Assembly (NCBI RefSeq): GCF_002924365.1
Contig: NZ_PQWB01000036.1
Location: 62,001 to 126,000 of the forward strand
Direction of reading: 5' to 3'
DNA: 64,000 nucleotides
Source of the DNA: Chromobacterium alticapitis
GTDB lineage: Bacteria > Pseudomonadota > Gammaproteobacteria > Burkholderiales > Chromobacteriaceae
The notes under the pieces were generated by a model, which was not told where the DNA came from, did not search any database, and saw only the letters and a program-made list of their open reading frames with translations. Numbering within the stretch: the first letter of the stretch is position 1; each line of letters begins with the position of its first letter. A program made the translations under genes and the position numbers. Below are positions 43,008 through 51,884 of this stretch, one piece after another.

Positions 43008-43370
43008 ATGAATACGAAGAAGAAATCAGGCGGCATCGCAGCCGCCATCGCCAGCGCGCTGCTGCTGTCCGCCTGCGCAGGCGGCCCGCCCCATCTGTAC
43101 CAATGGGAAGGCTATCAGCCGCAAGTCTATGCCTACCTGAAGGGCGATGCGCAGGATGCGCAGCAGCAAATTTCCGTCCTGGAAGAAGGCTTGCAGAAAA
43201 TCCGCGCCAACGGCAATCACGAACCTCCTGGCTATCATGCCCAACTGGGCATGCTGTATGCGTCGAGCGGCCGCCTGGACCGCATGCAGAGCGAGTTCCT
43301 GACCGAGAAGAAACTGTTCCCGGAGTCAACCGCCTATATCGACTTCCTGCTGTCCAAGCAGAAGCCATAA
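43008..43370 (+). CDS. DUF4810 lipoprotein
   Basis: A 120-residue lipoprotein with signal peptide MNTKKKSGGIAAAIASALLL and lipobox LSAC (Cys23). The mature part (YQWEGYQPQVYAYLKG, later AQLGMLYASSGRLDRM) fits the DUF4810 family. It lies 20 bases after the CsgG-like gene and 10 bases before the GNA1162-like gene. It probably works with them at the outer membrane, but the function is unknown. A GTG three codons upstream is an alternative start. Confidence 0.85.
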   Translation: MNTKKKSGGIAAAIASALLLSACAGGPPHLYQWEGYQPQVYAYLKGDAQDAQQQISVLEEGLQKIRANGNHEPPGYHAQLGMLYASSGRLDRMQSEFLTEKKLFPESTAYIDFLLSKQKP

Positions 43371-43380
43371 GGAGCCCGCC

Positions 43381-44037
43381 ATGCTGAAAACCCTATCCAA
43401 GATGGCCTGCATCGCCGCGCTGGCCGCGCTGGCGACCGGTTGCGCCGCGCCGGTGAAGCGCGACTACACCGCCTACAAGCAAAGCAAGCCGCGCGCCATC
43501 CTGATCCTGCCGCCGGTCAACGATTCGCCGGACGTCAACGCCACCAACGGCGTGCTGTCCCAGATGACCTATCCGCTGGCGGAAGCCGGCTATTACGTGC
43601 TGCCGGTGGCCCTGGTCAGCGAGACATTCAAGCAGAACGGCGTAAGCACGCCCAATGACATGCAAGCGCTGCCCATCGCCAAGCTGCGTCAGATCTTCGG
43701 CGCCGACGCCGCGCTGTACACCACGATCAAGCGTTATGGCGTGCACTATAGCGTGCTGGACAGCGTGGCCGAGGTATCGGTCACCGCCAAACTGCTGGAC
43801 TTGAAAACCGGCCAGGAATTGTGGGAAGGCAGCGCCAGCGGCAACAATGCCAACAACAATAACGCCGGCGGCGGTCTGATCGGCATGCTGGTCAGCGCGG
43901 CGATCAAGCAGATCGTCAACAATGTGAGCGATGCCACTTATCCGGTAGCCGGCATGACCAGCAATATGCTGCTGTCCGCCGGCCATCCGAACGGCGTGCT
44001 CTACGGCCCGCGCTCCCCCAGCTACGGCACCGACTGA
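43381..44037 (+). CDS. GNA1162-like (DUF799) lipoprotein
   Basis: A 218-residue lipoprotein with lipobox ATGC (Cys21). Signature blocks of the family are RAILILPPVNDSPDVNAT, TYPLAEAGYYVLPVALV and GADAALYTTIKRYG. The Neisseria protein GNA1162 was found as a vaccine-candidate surface lipoprotein; its fold resembles CsgG-/TolB-like adapter domains. The Asn-rich stretch GNNANNNNAGGG is a flexible insert. It is the last gene of the three-lipoprotein operon and is followed by a strong terminator. Confidence 0.9.
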   Translation: MLKTLSKMACIAALAALATGCAAPVKRDYTAYKQSKPRAILILPPVNDSPDVNATNGVLSQMTYPLAEAGYYVLPVALVSETFKQNGVSTPNDMQALPIAKLRQIFGADAALYTTIKRYGVHYSVLDSVAEVSVTAKLLDLKTGQELWEGSASGNNANNNNAGGGLIGMLVSAAIKQIVNNVSDATYPVAGMTSNMLLSAGHPNGVLYGPRSPSYGTD

Positions 44038-44061
44038 TCAAGTCGTCGCGCAACCAGTCAA

Positions 44062-44092
44062 TCGCCCGCCATGCAGCGGGCGATTTTTTTTT
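44062..44092 (+). terminator. Intrinsic terminator after the lipoprotein operon
   Basis: TCGCCCGC (44062-44069) pairs with GCGGGCGA (44076-44083) and is followed by nine T residues. It sits between the convergent lipoprotein operon and the RNase T2 gene. Confidence 0.92.
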
Positions 44093-44096
44093 GACC

Positions 44097-44831
44097 TTAC
44101 CAGTCAGGCAGCAGGAAAGGCTGCGCGCAGGAGTCTTCGTACTCGCCGTCCGGCGTATTCACGAAACTCTCCGCCGCCGGGAAAGCGGCCAGCTTATCCG
44201 CCTGCAGCGTGAACCAGAACTGGGTCAGCACATTGCGGCCCTGGGCATCCTTGCCGCATTGCAGCTGCAAGGAACGGCGCTGATCCGTGCCGAAGGTTTT
44301 GGCGAATGCGTCTTGCAGGTCTTCGCGGCTGCGGGTTTGTCCGGCCTGTTCGAGCAAGTAATGACCGAAGCCGCTGTCGGCCGCCGCCTGACGCATGCTT
44401 AACGCCGTCGCAAAGAATTGTTGCGCCGGAAAGCCGAAACACTGGGCATGTTTGACGTATTCGTGCAACTGCAGATCATCCTGCAATTGCGGCATGAACT
44501 GGCGCAGCTGTTGTTGCAGTGCGTCCGGCAACGCCGGCACCATGGTCACATGCGGGAAAGACGAGCAGCCCTGCGCCCACCACTGCCGCACCGGCACGTT
44601 CTGGTCTATCAGGCTCTGTGGTTCGGATGCCCAGAGGCCATGCAGGCCTATCTTGACTTCGTGCGACTGCCCGGGCAGGCAACCGCCCCCCGTCGAACAG
44701 AAGCCGGGTTGCCAGGTCAGCGCGTAGGTATAGCGCGGAAAATCGGCGTGACGCGCCGGCTTCAACTCGCCGGCATGGGCGATGCCGACTAGCGCCAGCG
44801 CGGAAATCAGACAAGAAAAGACATTTTTCAT
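44097..44831 (-). CDS. Secreted ribonuclease T2 family protein
   Basis: A periplasmic or secreted endoribonuclease of the T2 family, like E. coli RNase I. It has 244 residues with a signal peptide cleaved after AHA (residue 20). Active-site segments are present: KIGLHGLW with His64, and HEYVKHAQC with His123, Glu124, Lys127 and His128; the latter departs from the usual KHGTC at two positions. Many cysteines (in GFCSTGGGC, QGCSS, HAQC) suit disulfides. It stands alone, convergent with the lipoprotein operon. It likely scavenges RNA nucleotides. Confidence 0.9.
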   Translation of the reverse strand: MKNVFSCLISALALVGIAHAGELKPARHADFPRYTYALTWQPGFCSTGGGCLPGQSHEVKIGLHGLWASEPQSLIDQNVPVRQWWAQGCSSFPHVTMVPALPDALQQQLRQFMPQLQDDLQLHEYVKHAQCFGFPAQQFFATALSMRQAAADSGFGHYLLEQAGQTRSREDLQDAFAKTFGTDQRRSLQLQCGKDAQGRNVLTQFWFTLQADKLAAFPAAESFVNTPDGEYEDSCAQPFLLPDW

Positions 44832-44940
44832 AAGGACTCGCTGCTGTGGGCGGCCCGCACAGCGCGGGCGGCGACAAGACATGCAAATGTCAATTTTTTG
44901 CCTGCCGATTGCAAGCGCCGGCAACGCAACTTAACAAAAA

Positions 44941-44960
44941 AGCACCGCCTGGGCGGTGCT
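44941..44960 (-). terminator. Terminator of the nuo operon
   Basis: AGCACCGC (44941-44948) and GCGGTGCT (44953-44960) with a four-base loop, followed on the minus strand by TTTTTTGTT. It lies 22 bases after the DUF2818 stop and closes the operon. Confidence 0.85.
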
Positions 44961-44982
44961 TTCTTGCGATGCGGCTGCCGGC

Positions 44983-45279
44983 TCAATGCGCCGGCTTGCG
45001 CCAGAAGTATCGGTAGACATAGCCGGGGAAGGCCGCCACCAGGAACAGCGCGAATGTGGTGACATAGAACTGCCAATGCTGTTCTTGCGCCGGCATGTCC
45101 CTCGTCTCCAACAAGTGGGCCAGTCCGCCGATCAGCGCGTACAGCGCCACCAGTTCCAGCGCCTGCCAGCCGAAATGCTTGCGCGCCACCTGGATGAAGC
45201 CCGCCACGCGGTTGGTGGCGAACGGCAAGTTGGCGGCAAGCGCGGCCAGCAACAGCAGAATGGTGATGCTGCTATCCAT
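44983..45279 (-). CDS. DUF2818 membrane protein
   Basis: A 98-residue protein with three predicted helices, starting MDSSITILLLLAALAANLPF; the RVAGFIQVARKHFGWQALELVALY segment and the C-terminal FPGYVYRYFWR are typical of DUF2818. In betaproteobacteria this gene regularly follows nuoN, as here after 10 bases, so it is probably part of complex I biogenesis or function, though no role has been shown to my knowledge. It is the last gene before the operon terminator. Confidence 0.85.
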   Translation of the reverse strand: MDSSITILLLLAALAANLPFATNRVAGFIQVARKHFGWQALELVALYALIGGLAHLLETRDMPAQEQHWQFYVTTFALFLVAAFPGYVYRYFWRKPAH

Positions 45280-45289
45280 GGCCGCTTCC

Positions 45290-46744
45290 TTACATCATGC
45301 CCAGAGACTGGCGCATGGCTTGCGCGCACAGCTCAAGCAGAGACTGCGGCAGCATGCCCACCACCAGCAGCGCCAGCGCGTTCAGCGACAGCACCAGCTT
45401 CATGTCGGCGCGCACCGCGATCGGCGCAGTGTCCTGCGCTTCGTCGAAGTAGATGGCCTTCACTACGCGCAGGTAGTAGAAGGCGCCGATCACCGACATC
45501 AGGACCGAGAACACGGCCAGCTTGACCATGCCGATGTCCAGAATGGCCTTGATCACCGCGAACTTGGCGTAGAAGCCCAGCAGCGGCGGGATGCCCGCCA
45601 TCGAGAACATGGCCAGCAGCATCAGCAGCGCGTACCAGCTGTTGCGGCTGTTCAGGCCCTTCAGGTCGTCGATCTTCTCGCACTCGAAACCCTTGCGGGA
45701 CAGCGCCAGGATGATGCCGAAGCCCACCATGGACATGGCCACGTACACCACGGCGTAGAACAGCGCGGCGGTGTAGCCCTGCTGGGTGCCGGACAGCACG
45801 CCCAGCAGCAGGAAGCCCATGTGCGAAATCGTGGAGTAAGCCAGCATGCGCTTGATATTGGTCTGCACGATGGCGGTGATGTTGCCGATGGCCATGGACA
45901 ATACGGCCACGATGATCAGCATCGCCTGCCAATCGCCCACCAGCACGTCCAGGCCTTGGGCCAGGATGCGCAGCACGAAGACGAAGGCGGCCAGCTTGGG
46001 CGCGGCGCCAACCATCAGCGTCACGGAAGTCGGCGCGCCTTGGTACACGTCCGGCACCCACATGTGGAACGGCACGGCGCCCAGCTTGAAGCTCAGGCCG
46101 GCCACGATGAACACCAGACCGAAGATCAGCAACAGCGGGTTGGCGGAGTGCGTCTTGATGGACTTGGCGACGGCGGCCAGTTCCAGCGAGCCGGTGGCGC
46201 CGTAGATCATCGAGATGCCGTACAGCAGCAGGCCGGAAGCCAGCGCGCCCAGCACGAAGTACTTCATCGCCGACTCGGTGGCCGGGACGGAGTCGCGTTG
46301 CAGCGCGATCAGCGAGTACAGCGCCAGCGACAGCAGCTCCAGGCCCATGTACAGGGTCAGGAAGTGCGAGGCGGACACCATCAGGTTCATGCCCAACAGC
46401 GCGAACAAGGACAGCGAGAAGTACTCGCCCTTGAACAGGCCGCGGTCAGCGGTGTACTGACGGCTGTACACCAGCACCACGGCGGTGGCGGCGTACATCG
46501 CCAGCTTGACCAGAGATGCCAGCGGATCGGCCACGTACATGCCGGAGAAAGTGATCACCGGGTACGGGGTAAAAGTGCTTACCTGGACAATGGCGGTGCC
46601 GGCCAGCGTCAGCAGCGTCAGGCCGTAGGTGATGCAGCGCTTTTCATCGGGGATGAAAAGATCCAGCATCAGCACCACCAGCAAGGCGCCGATCAGGAAC
46701 AGCTCCGGCATCGCGGGTATCAGGTTGAGATCAGCCCAATTCAT
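45290..46744 (-). CDS. nuoN: NADH-quinone oxidoreductase subunit N
   Basis: One of the three antiporter-like proton-pumping subunits in the membrane arm of complex I. It has 484 residues and 14 predicted helices. Conserved blocks include HFLTLYMGLELLSLALYSL, ALASGLLLYGISMIYG, FKLGAVPFHMWVPDVYQGAP with the pumping Lys, and NIKRMLAYSTISHMGFLL. The gene lies 21 bases after nuoM and 10 bases before the DUF2818 gene. Confidence 0.97.
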   Translation of the reverse strand: MNWADLNLIPAMPELFLIGALLVVLMLDLFIPDEKRCITYGLTLLTLAGTAIVQVSTFTPYPVITFSGMYVADPLASLVKLAMYAATAVVLVYSRQYTADRGLFKGEYFSLSLFALLGMNLMVSASHFLTLYMGLELLSLALYSLIALQRDSVPATESAMKYFVLGALASGLLLYGISMIYGATGSLELAAVAKSIKTHSANPLLLIFGLVFIVAGLSFKLGAVPFHMWVPDVYQGAPTSVTLMVGAAPKLAAFVFVLRILAQGLDVLVGDWQAMLIIVAVLSMAIGNITAIVQTNIKRMLAYSTISHMGFLLLGVLSGTQQGYTAALFYAVVYVAMSMVGFGIILALSRKGFECEKIDDLKGLNSRNSWYALLMLLAMFSMAGIPPLLGFYAKFAVIKAILDIGMVKLAVFSVLMSVIGAFYYLRVVKAIYFDEAQDTAPIAVRADMKLVLSLNALALLVVGMLPQSLLELCAQAMRQSLGMM

Positions 46745-46765
46745 TTGTGTGTATTCCTTCCGCGC

Positions 46766-48262
46766 TTACAGCTTGCTCTGCGCAACATGCGTGATCAGGT
46801 CGTTCACCGCCAGGTGCATCTTGGCGACGAAAGCCTGCGGGTACAGGCCCATGCCCAGCACCATCACAGCCAGGATGGCCAGCACCAGGAACTCGCGCTT
46901 GTTCACGTCGGACAGTGCCGCCACGTGCTCGTTGGCCACATCGCCGAAGATCACGCGCTTGTACATCCACAGGGTGTAGGCGGCGCCGAAGATCAGCGTG
47001 GTGGCGGCCAGGGCGGCGTACCAGAAGTTCACTTGCACCGAACCCATGATGACCATGAATTCGCCGACGAAGCCGGAGGTGGCCGGCAGGCCGGAGTTGG
47101 CCATCGCGAACAGCATCATGAAGGCGGCGAAGATAGGCATCTTGTTGGCCACGCCGCCGTAGTCGGCGATGTTGCGGCTGTGCACGCGGTCGTACATGAC
47201 GCCGATGCAGAAGAACATCGCGGCGGACACGAAGCCGTGGGACACCATCTGCACCAGCGCGCCCTCAACCGCCCACTGGTTCATCTCGTTGCCGGTGAAC
47301 ATGAACATGCCCAGGGTCACGAAGCCCATGTGGGAGATGGACGAGTAAGCCACCAGCTTCTTCATGTCGGACTGCACCAGCGCCACCAGGCCGATGTAGA
47401 CCACCGCGACCAGCGACAGGCCGACGATGATCGGACCCAGCGTGCGCGAGGCGTCAGGCAGGATGGGCAGCGCGAACCGCAGGAAACCGTAAGCGCCGAT
47501 CTTCAGCGTGATCGCGGCCAGCACCATGGAGCCGCCGGTCGGCGCTTCCACGTGGGCGTCCGGCAACCAAGTGTGGACCGGCCACATCGGCACCTTCACC
47601 GCGAAGGACAGGAAGAAGGCGATGAACAGCAGGATCTGCACGGTCAGCGGGATCTTGGCGATCTGATGGAAAGCCTGGATGTCGAAGTTCTTGCCAGCCT
47701 GGAAGTACAGGTAGATCAGCGCCACCAGCATCAGCAGCGAGCCGAGCAGGGTGTACAGGAAGAACTTGATCGAAGCGTAAACGCGACGCGGACCGCCCCA
47801 GACGCCGATGATCAGATACATCGGAATCAGCATGCCTTCGAAGAAGACATAGAACAGGATCGCATCCAGCGCGGCGAACGCGCCGTTGATCAGGCCGGAC
47901 ATGATCAGGAAGGCGGCCATGTACTGCGACACGCGCTTCTGGATCACTTCCCAGCCAGCAATCACCACCAACAAGGTGGTGAAGCTGTTCAACACGACGA
48001 ACAGCATGGAGATGCCATCCACGCCCAGGTGGTAATTGATGTTGAACGCGGCAATCCACGGCTTCAGCTCTTCGAACTGCATGCCGCCGTTAAGGTTGTT
48101 GAACTCGGTGAACAGCGGCACCGACAGCAGGAAGCCCGCGAGGGCCCCCGCTAAGGCGAGCCAGCGCGCCAGCGGCGCGCGCTGGTCGCCGCCGGTGGCC
48201 AGCACCACGAGGCCGGCCAGGATCGGCGTCCAGATCACCAGACTTAGCAGATTTGTGGACAT
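46766..48262 (-). CDS. nuoM: NADH-quinone oxidoreductase subunit M
   Basis: Antiporter-like proton-pumping subunit of complex I, 498 residues and 14 predicted helices. It has FYVFFEGMLIPMYLIIGVWGG with the conserved Glu, KVPMWPVHTWLPDAHVEAPTGGS with the pumping Lys, and KKLVAYSSISHMGFVTLG. The ATG at 48262 (MSTNLLSLVIWTP) is preferred to the TTG two codons upstream. It lies about 40 bases after nuoL. Confidence 0.97.
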   Translation of the reverse strand: MSTNLLSLVIWTPILAGLVVLATGGDQRAPLARWLALAGALAGFLLSVPLFTEFNNLNGGMQFEELKPWIAAFNINYHLGVDGISMLFVVLNSFTTLLVVIAGWEVIQKRVSQYMAAFLIMSGLINGAFAALDAILFYVFFEGMLIPMYLIIGVWGGPRRVYASIKFFLYTLLGSLLMLVALIYLYFQAGKNFDIQAFHQIAKIPLTVQILLFIAFFLSFAVKVPMWPVHTWLPDAHVEAPTGGSMVLAAITLKIGAYGFLRFALPILPDASRTLGPIIVGLSLVAVVYIGLVALVQSDMKKLVAYSSISHMGFVTLGMFMFTGNEMNQWAVEGALVQMVSHGFVSAAMFFCIGVMYDRVHSRNIADYGGVANKMPIFAAFMMLFAMANSGLPATSGFVGEFMVIMGSVQVNFWYAALAATTLIFGAAYTLWMYKRVIFGDVANEHVAALSDVNKREFLVLAILAVMVLGMGLYPQAFVAKMHLAVNDLITHVAQSKL

Positions 48263-48302
48263 AATCAAACCTATATTGTTATTTCAATCCCGAAGGCCGG
48301 AC

Positions 48303-50354
48303 TCAGCGCATGATCAGCGGCAGGAACCACCAGGTCATCAGACCCAGCACGCCGATAATCATTGCGGTTGCGTAGCTGTAGATGAAACCGGTCTGCAGAC
48401 GACGAGTCACAGTCGAGAACCATCCCACCAGCTTGGCGGTGCCGTTTACCATCAGGCCGTCGATCAGCAGCATGTCGCCCACCTTCCAGAAGAAGGTGCC
48501 GAGAGCGCGCGAGCCCTTGGCGAACACGGCGAAGTAGATCTCGTCCAGGTAGTACTTGTTTTCCAGCAGCTTGTGCAGCGGAGCGCACTTCTCCTTGATG
48601 GCGGCCGGAATGTGCGGCGCCTTCATGTAGAAGTACCAAGCCACCACCACGCCGGCCAAGGCCAGCAGGAAAGGCAGGCTGGTGAACGCATGCAGGCCCA
48701 TGCCCACGGCGCCGTGGAACTCATGCGCCAGCTCTTCCATGGCCGGATGCGCTTCGTTGTTGACCGCGATCACGCCCTTGAAGAAGTCGCCGTAGACCAG
48801 TTTGTCTATGCCGAAGAAACCCACCAGCACGGACGGAATGGCCAGCAGCACCAGCGGCAGGGTCACTACCCACGGGCTTTCATGCGGCTTGTCGTTCGGG
48901 CCCAGGCCATGATGATGGTCATGAGACACTTCTTCCTCATCGCTGTCGCCATGGTGCTCGTGGTGCGAGCCATGGTTCTGCATCCAGCGTTCCTTGCCGT
49001 GGAAGACCAGGAAGTACATGCGGAAGGAGTAGAAGGCAGTCACGAACACGCCGGCGATCACGGCGAAGTAGGCGAAGCCGGCCGCGGACAGATGCGAAGC
49101 GGCGACCGCCTCGATGATCGAGTCCTTGGAGTAGAAGCCGGAGAAGAACGGCGTGCCGATCAGCGCCAGCGAGCCCAGCAGCGAGGTTATCCAGGTGATG
49201 GGCATGTACTTGCGCAGGCCGCCCATATTGCGCATGTCCTGGTCATGGTGCATGCCCATGATCACGGAACCGGCGCCCAGGAACAGCAGGGCCTTGAAGA
49301 AGGCGTGGGTCATCACGTGGAACATCGCCACCGAGTACGCCGAAGCGCCCAGCGCCACGGTCATGTAGCCCAGCTGAGACAGCGTGGAGTAAGCCACCAC
49401 GCGCTTGATGTCGTTCTGCACGATGCCGAGGAAACCCATGAACAGCGCGGTGATCGCGCCGGCCACCAGGATCACGTTCAGCGCGGTGTCGGACAGCTCG
49501 AACAGCGGGCTCATGCGCGACACCATGAAGATGCCGGCCGTCACCATGGTGGCGGCGTGGATCAGCGCGGAGATCGGGGTCGGGCCTTCCATCGAGTCCG
49601 GCAGCCACACGTGCAGCGGGAACTGCGCGGACTTGCCCATCGCGCCGATGAACAGCAGGATGCAGGTGACGGTCATCAGCGACCACTCATGGCCCGGGAT
49701 GATTTCGATGGTCTTCTGCGCCAGCACCGGAGCGGCGGCGAACACGTCGCTGTAGTTCAGCGAGCCGCCGAAGTAGGCCAGCACCATGCCGATGCCCAAC
49801 AGGAAGCCGAAGTCGCCCACGCGGTTGACCAGGAAGGCCTTCAGGTTGGCAAACACCGCGGTCGGGCGCTTGAACCAGAAGCCGATCAGCAGGTAGGACA
49901 CCAGACCCACCGCTTCCCAACCGAAGAACAGCTGGATGAAGTTGTTGCTCATCACCAGCATCAGCATCGAGAAGGTAAACAGCGAGATGTAGCTGAAGAA
50001 GCGCTGATAGCCCGGATCATCCTGCATGTAGCCGATGGTGTAGATATGCACCATCAGCGACACGAAGGTGACCACCACCAGCATCATCGCGGTCAGCGAG
50101 TCCACCAGGAAGCCGACCACGAACTCGTGGCCGCCTACGGTCAGCCAGGTGTAGACCGGGCCGTTGAACACCTCCGCGCTTCCGTTCAGGAAGCCCAGGA
50201 GCACCTTGAGCGACAGCGCGGCGGAGACCGCCACGCCGGCTATCGTGACGACGTGCGAGGCGCGCCGTCCGATCGCCCATCCAAAAAGGCCTGCAATGAT
50301 GGAACCCGCCAGCGGAGCGAGTGCAATCAGCAGGTATAAGCTCTTCATATCCAT
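48303..50354 (-). CDS. nuoL: NADH-quinone oxidoreductase subunit L
   Basis: The distal antiporter-like subunit of complex I, 683 residues, with 14 core helices plus the long lateral helix (C-terminal part) that runs along the membrane arm. Key blocks are FFGWEAVGLVSYLLIGFW, AQFPLHVWLPDSMEGPTPISAL with the pumping Lys region, and NDIKRVVAYSTLSQLGYM. A His/Glu-rich hydrophilic loop (NHGSHHEHHGDSDEEE) lies near residue 470, an insertion common in this group. Start ATG at 50354; a second ATG two codons on is possible. Confidence 0.97.
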   Translation of the reverse strand: MDMKSLYLLIALAPLAGSIIAGLFGWAIGRRASHVVTIAGVAVSAALSLKVLLGFLNGSAEVFNGPVYTWLTVGGHEFVVGFLVDSLTAMMLVVVTFVSLMVHIYTIGYMQDDPGYQRFFSYISLFTFSMLMLVMSNNFIQLFFGWEAVGLVSYLLIGFWFKRPTAVFANLKAFLVNRVGDFGFLLGIGMVLAYFGGSLNYSDVFAAAPVLAQKTIEIIPGHEWSLMTVTCILLFIGAMGKSAQFPLHVWLPDSMEGPTPISALIHAATMVTAGIFMVSRMSPLFELSDTALNVILVAGAITALFMGFLGIVQNDIKRVVAYSTLSQLGYMTVALGASAYSVAMFHVMTHAFFKALLFLGAGSVIMGMHHDQDMRNMGGLRKYMPITWITSLLGSLALIGTPFFSGFYSKDSIIEAVAASHLSAAGFAYFAVIAGVFVTAFYSFRMYFLVFHGKERWMQNHGSHHEHHGDSDEEEVSHDHHHGLGPNDKPHESPWVVTLPLVLLAIPSVLVGFFGIDKLVYGDFFKGVIAVNNEAHPAMEELAHEFHGAVGMGLHAFTSLPFLLALAGVVVAWYFYMKAPHIPAAIKEKCAPLHKLLENKYYLDEIYFAVFAKGSRALGTFFWKVGDMLLIDGLMVNGTAKLVGWFSTVTRRLQTGFIYSYATAMIIGVLGLMTWWFLPLIMR

Positions 50355-50387
50355 GCTTTTGTGCTTTAGTTGTGGTTCCGGTTTGCC

Positions 50388-50693
50388 TTAGCCCTTGAGG
50401 CTGCCCAAGTCTTCAACATTGATGCTCTGCAGGTTGCGGAACAGCACCACCAGAATCGCCAGACCAATGGCGGACTCGGCGGCGGCAACCGTCAGGATGA
50501 AGAACACGAAGATCTGCCCAGCAGAATCCGACAGATAGTGCGAGAACGCGATGAAGTTGAAATTCACCGCCAGCAGCATCAGTTCGATGGCCATCAGCAG
50601 GATGATCAGGTTTTTCCGGTTCAGGAAAATCCCAAGCACGCTGATGGCGAACAGGATGGCGGCCAGCACCAGAAAGTGAGTCAGTGTCAGCAC
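50388..50693 (-). CDS. nuoK: NADH-quinone oxidoreductase subunit K
   Basis: Small three-helix subunit of the complex I membrane arm, 101 residues, the exact family length when read from the GTG at 50693. A very strong GGGAGG site lies four bases upstream of this GTG, and [20 protein letters not shown] is the usual start, so the longer frame to 50762 is rejected. Conserved Glu residues in [17 protein letters not shown] and [13 protein letters not shown] are present. Confidence 0.96.
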   Translation of the reverse strand: MLTLTHFLVLAAILFAISVLGIFLNRKNLIILLMAIELMLLAVNFNFIAFSHYLSDSAGQIFVFFILTVAAAESAIGLAILVVLFRNLQSINVEDLGSLKG

Positions 50694-50721
50694 GTTTCCT
50701 CCCTTATTGGTTGATTGGCCG

Positions 50722-51366
50722 TCAGGCCTGTTGCTCACCGGAATCGGCCGTTTCGGCTTCATCCACTTTTTTCACGGCTGCCATCTTGACGATGCGGACG
50801 CGGTCTTCGCGGCGCACCTTCACCTGGATGGCGGGATCGACCACCTTGCTGTCCTTGCGCTCGCGCATGGTCAGGCCGATGGCGGCGATCATGGCCAACA
50901 GCAGCACGACCGCCGCGATCTCGAACGGCAGCAGGTAGGTGGTGTACAGCTGGCTGCCCAGCATCTTGACGTTGCTGAAGTCCGCCGCCAGAGGCGCGGC
51001 GGCCTTGAACTGGCCCAGGCCGGCTTGCGGGCTCATCAGGATCAGCGCCATCTCGAACACCATGATGGCGCCGACGAGGGCGGCCACCGGCAGGTTCTTC
51101 CAGAAGCCTTCGCGCAGCTGTTCGATATTGATGTCCAGCATCATCACCACGAACAGGAACAGCACCATCACCGCGCCGACGTAAACCAGCACCAGCGTGA
51201 TCGCCAGGAACTCGGACTCCATCAGCAGCCAGTGGCCGGCGCTGGTGAAGAAAGCCAGCACCAGATACAGCGCGGCGTGAACCGGGTTCTTGGCCGTCAC
51301 CACGCGCAGACCGGCGAAGATCAGGATGGCGGACAGAACGTAGAAAATTACCGTAGTCAGGTTCAT
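50722..51366 (-). CDS. nuoJ: NADH-quinone oxidoreductase subunit J
   Basis: Five-helix subunit of the complex I membrane arm, 214 residues. It contains [40 protein letters not shown] (with the pi-bulge region of helix 3) and [20 protein letters not shown]. The C-terminal tail (about 40 residues, [12 protein letters not shown], then [10 protein letters not shown]) is charged and variable. It lies 9 bases after nuoI. Confidence 0.95.
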   Translation of the reverse strand: MNLTTVIFYVLSAILIFAGLRVVTAKNPVHAALYLVLAFFTSAGHWLLMESEFLAITLVLVYVGAVMVLFLFVVMMLDINIEQLREGFWKNLPVAALVGAIMVFEMALILMSPQAGLGQFKAAAPLAADFSNVKMLGSQLYTTYLLPFEIAAVVLLLAMIAAIGLTMRERKDSKVVDPAIQVKVRREDRVRIVKMAAVKKVDEAETADSGEQQA

Positions 51367-51375
51367 GGTCCCCCC

Positions 51376-51864
51376 TTAGCGATACTTGGCGTCAGCCGCC
51401 TTGTTGGCGGCGATTTCGGCCTCGTACTTATCGCCCACAGCCAACAACATCGGCTTGGTGTAGTAGAGGTCGCCACGTTTTTCACCGTGGTATTCGAAAA
51501 TGTGGGTTTCCACGATCGCGTCCACCGGACAGGCTTCCTCGCAGAAGCCGCAGAAGATGCACTTGGTCAGATCGATGTCGTAGCGCGAGGTGCGGCGGGT
51601 GCCGTCTTCGCGTTCCTCCGACTCGATGCTGATCGCCATCGCCGGGCATACTGCTTCGCACAGTTTGCAGGCGATGCAGCGCTCTTCGCCGTTGGCGTAG
51701 CGGCGCTGCGCGTGCAGGCCGCGGAAGCGCGGCGAAATCGGCGTCTTCTCTTCCGGGAACTGCACCGTGATCTTGCGGGCGAAGAAGTAGCGGCCAGTGA
51801 CCATCAGGCCCTTGACCAGCTCCACCAGCAGGAAGGTCTTGAAAAAGTTGCGGATCGAATTCAT
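51376..51864 (-). CDS. nuoI: NADH-quinone oxidoreductase subunit I
   Basis: Peripheral subunit carrying iron-sulfur clusters N6a and N6b. The 162-residue protein has two ferredoxin motifs, [12 protein letters not shown] and [12 protein letters not shown]. The start [20 protein letters not shown] at 51864 matches the family; the frame upstream overlaps nuoH and is not used. It lies 20 bases after nuoH. Confidence 0.97.
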   Translation of the reverse strand: MNSIRNFFKTFLLVELVKGLMVTGRYFFARKITVQFPEEKTPISPRFRGLHAQRRYANGEERCIACKLCEAVCPAMAISIESEEREDGTRRTSRYDIDLTKCIFCGFCEEACPVDAIVETHIFEYHGEKRGDLYYTKPMLLAVGDKYEAEIAANKAADAKYR

Positions 51865-51884
51865 TTTTTCACCTATCCCCTGTC

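Noticed and set aside
45095-48154. A 1019-codon open frame on the plus strand across nuoN and nuoM
   Set aside because: It is antisense to two clear complex I genes. Its translation is rich in His, Gln and Arg with no domain, as expected from reading high-GC codons backwards.
48036-50339. A 767-codon open frame on the plus strand opposite nuoL
   Set aside because: Same reason: antisense shadow with His/Gln-rich translation and no start site.
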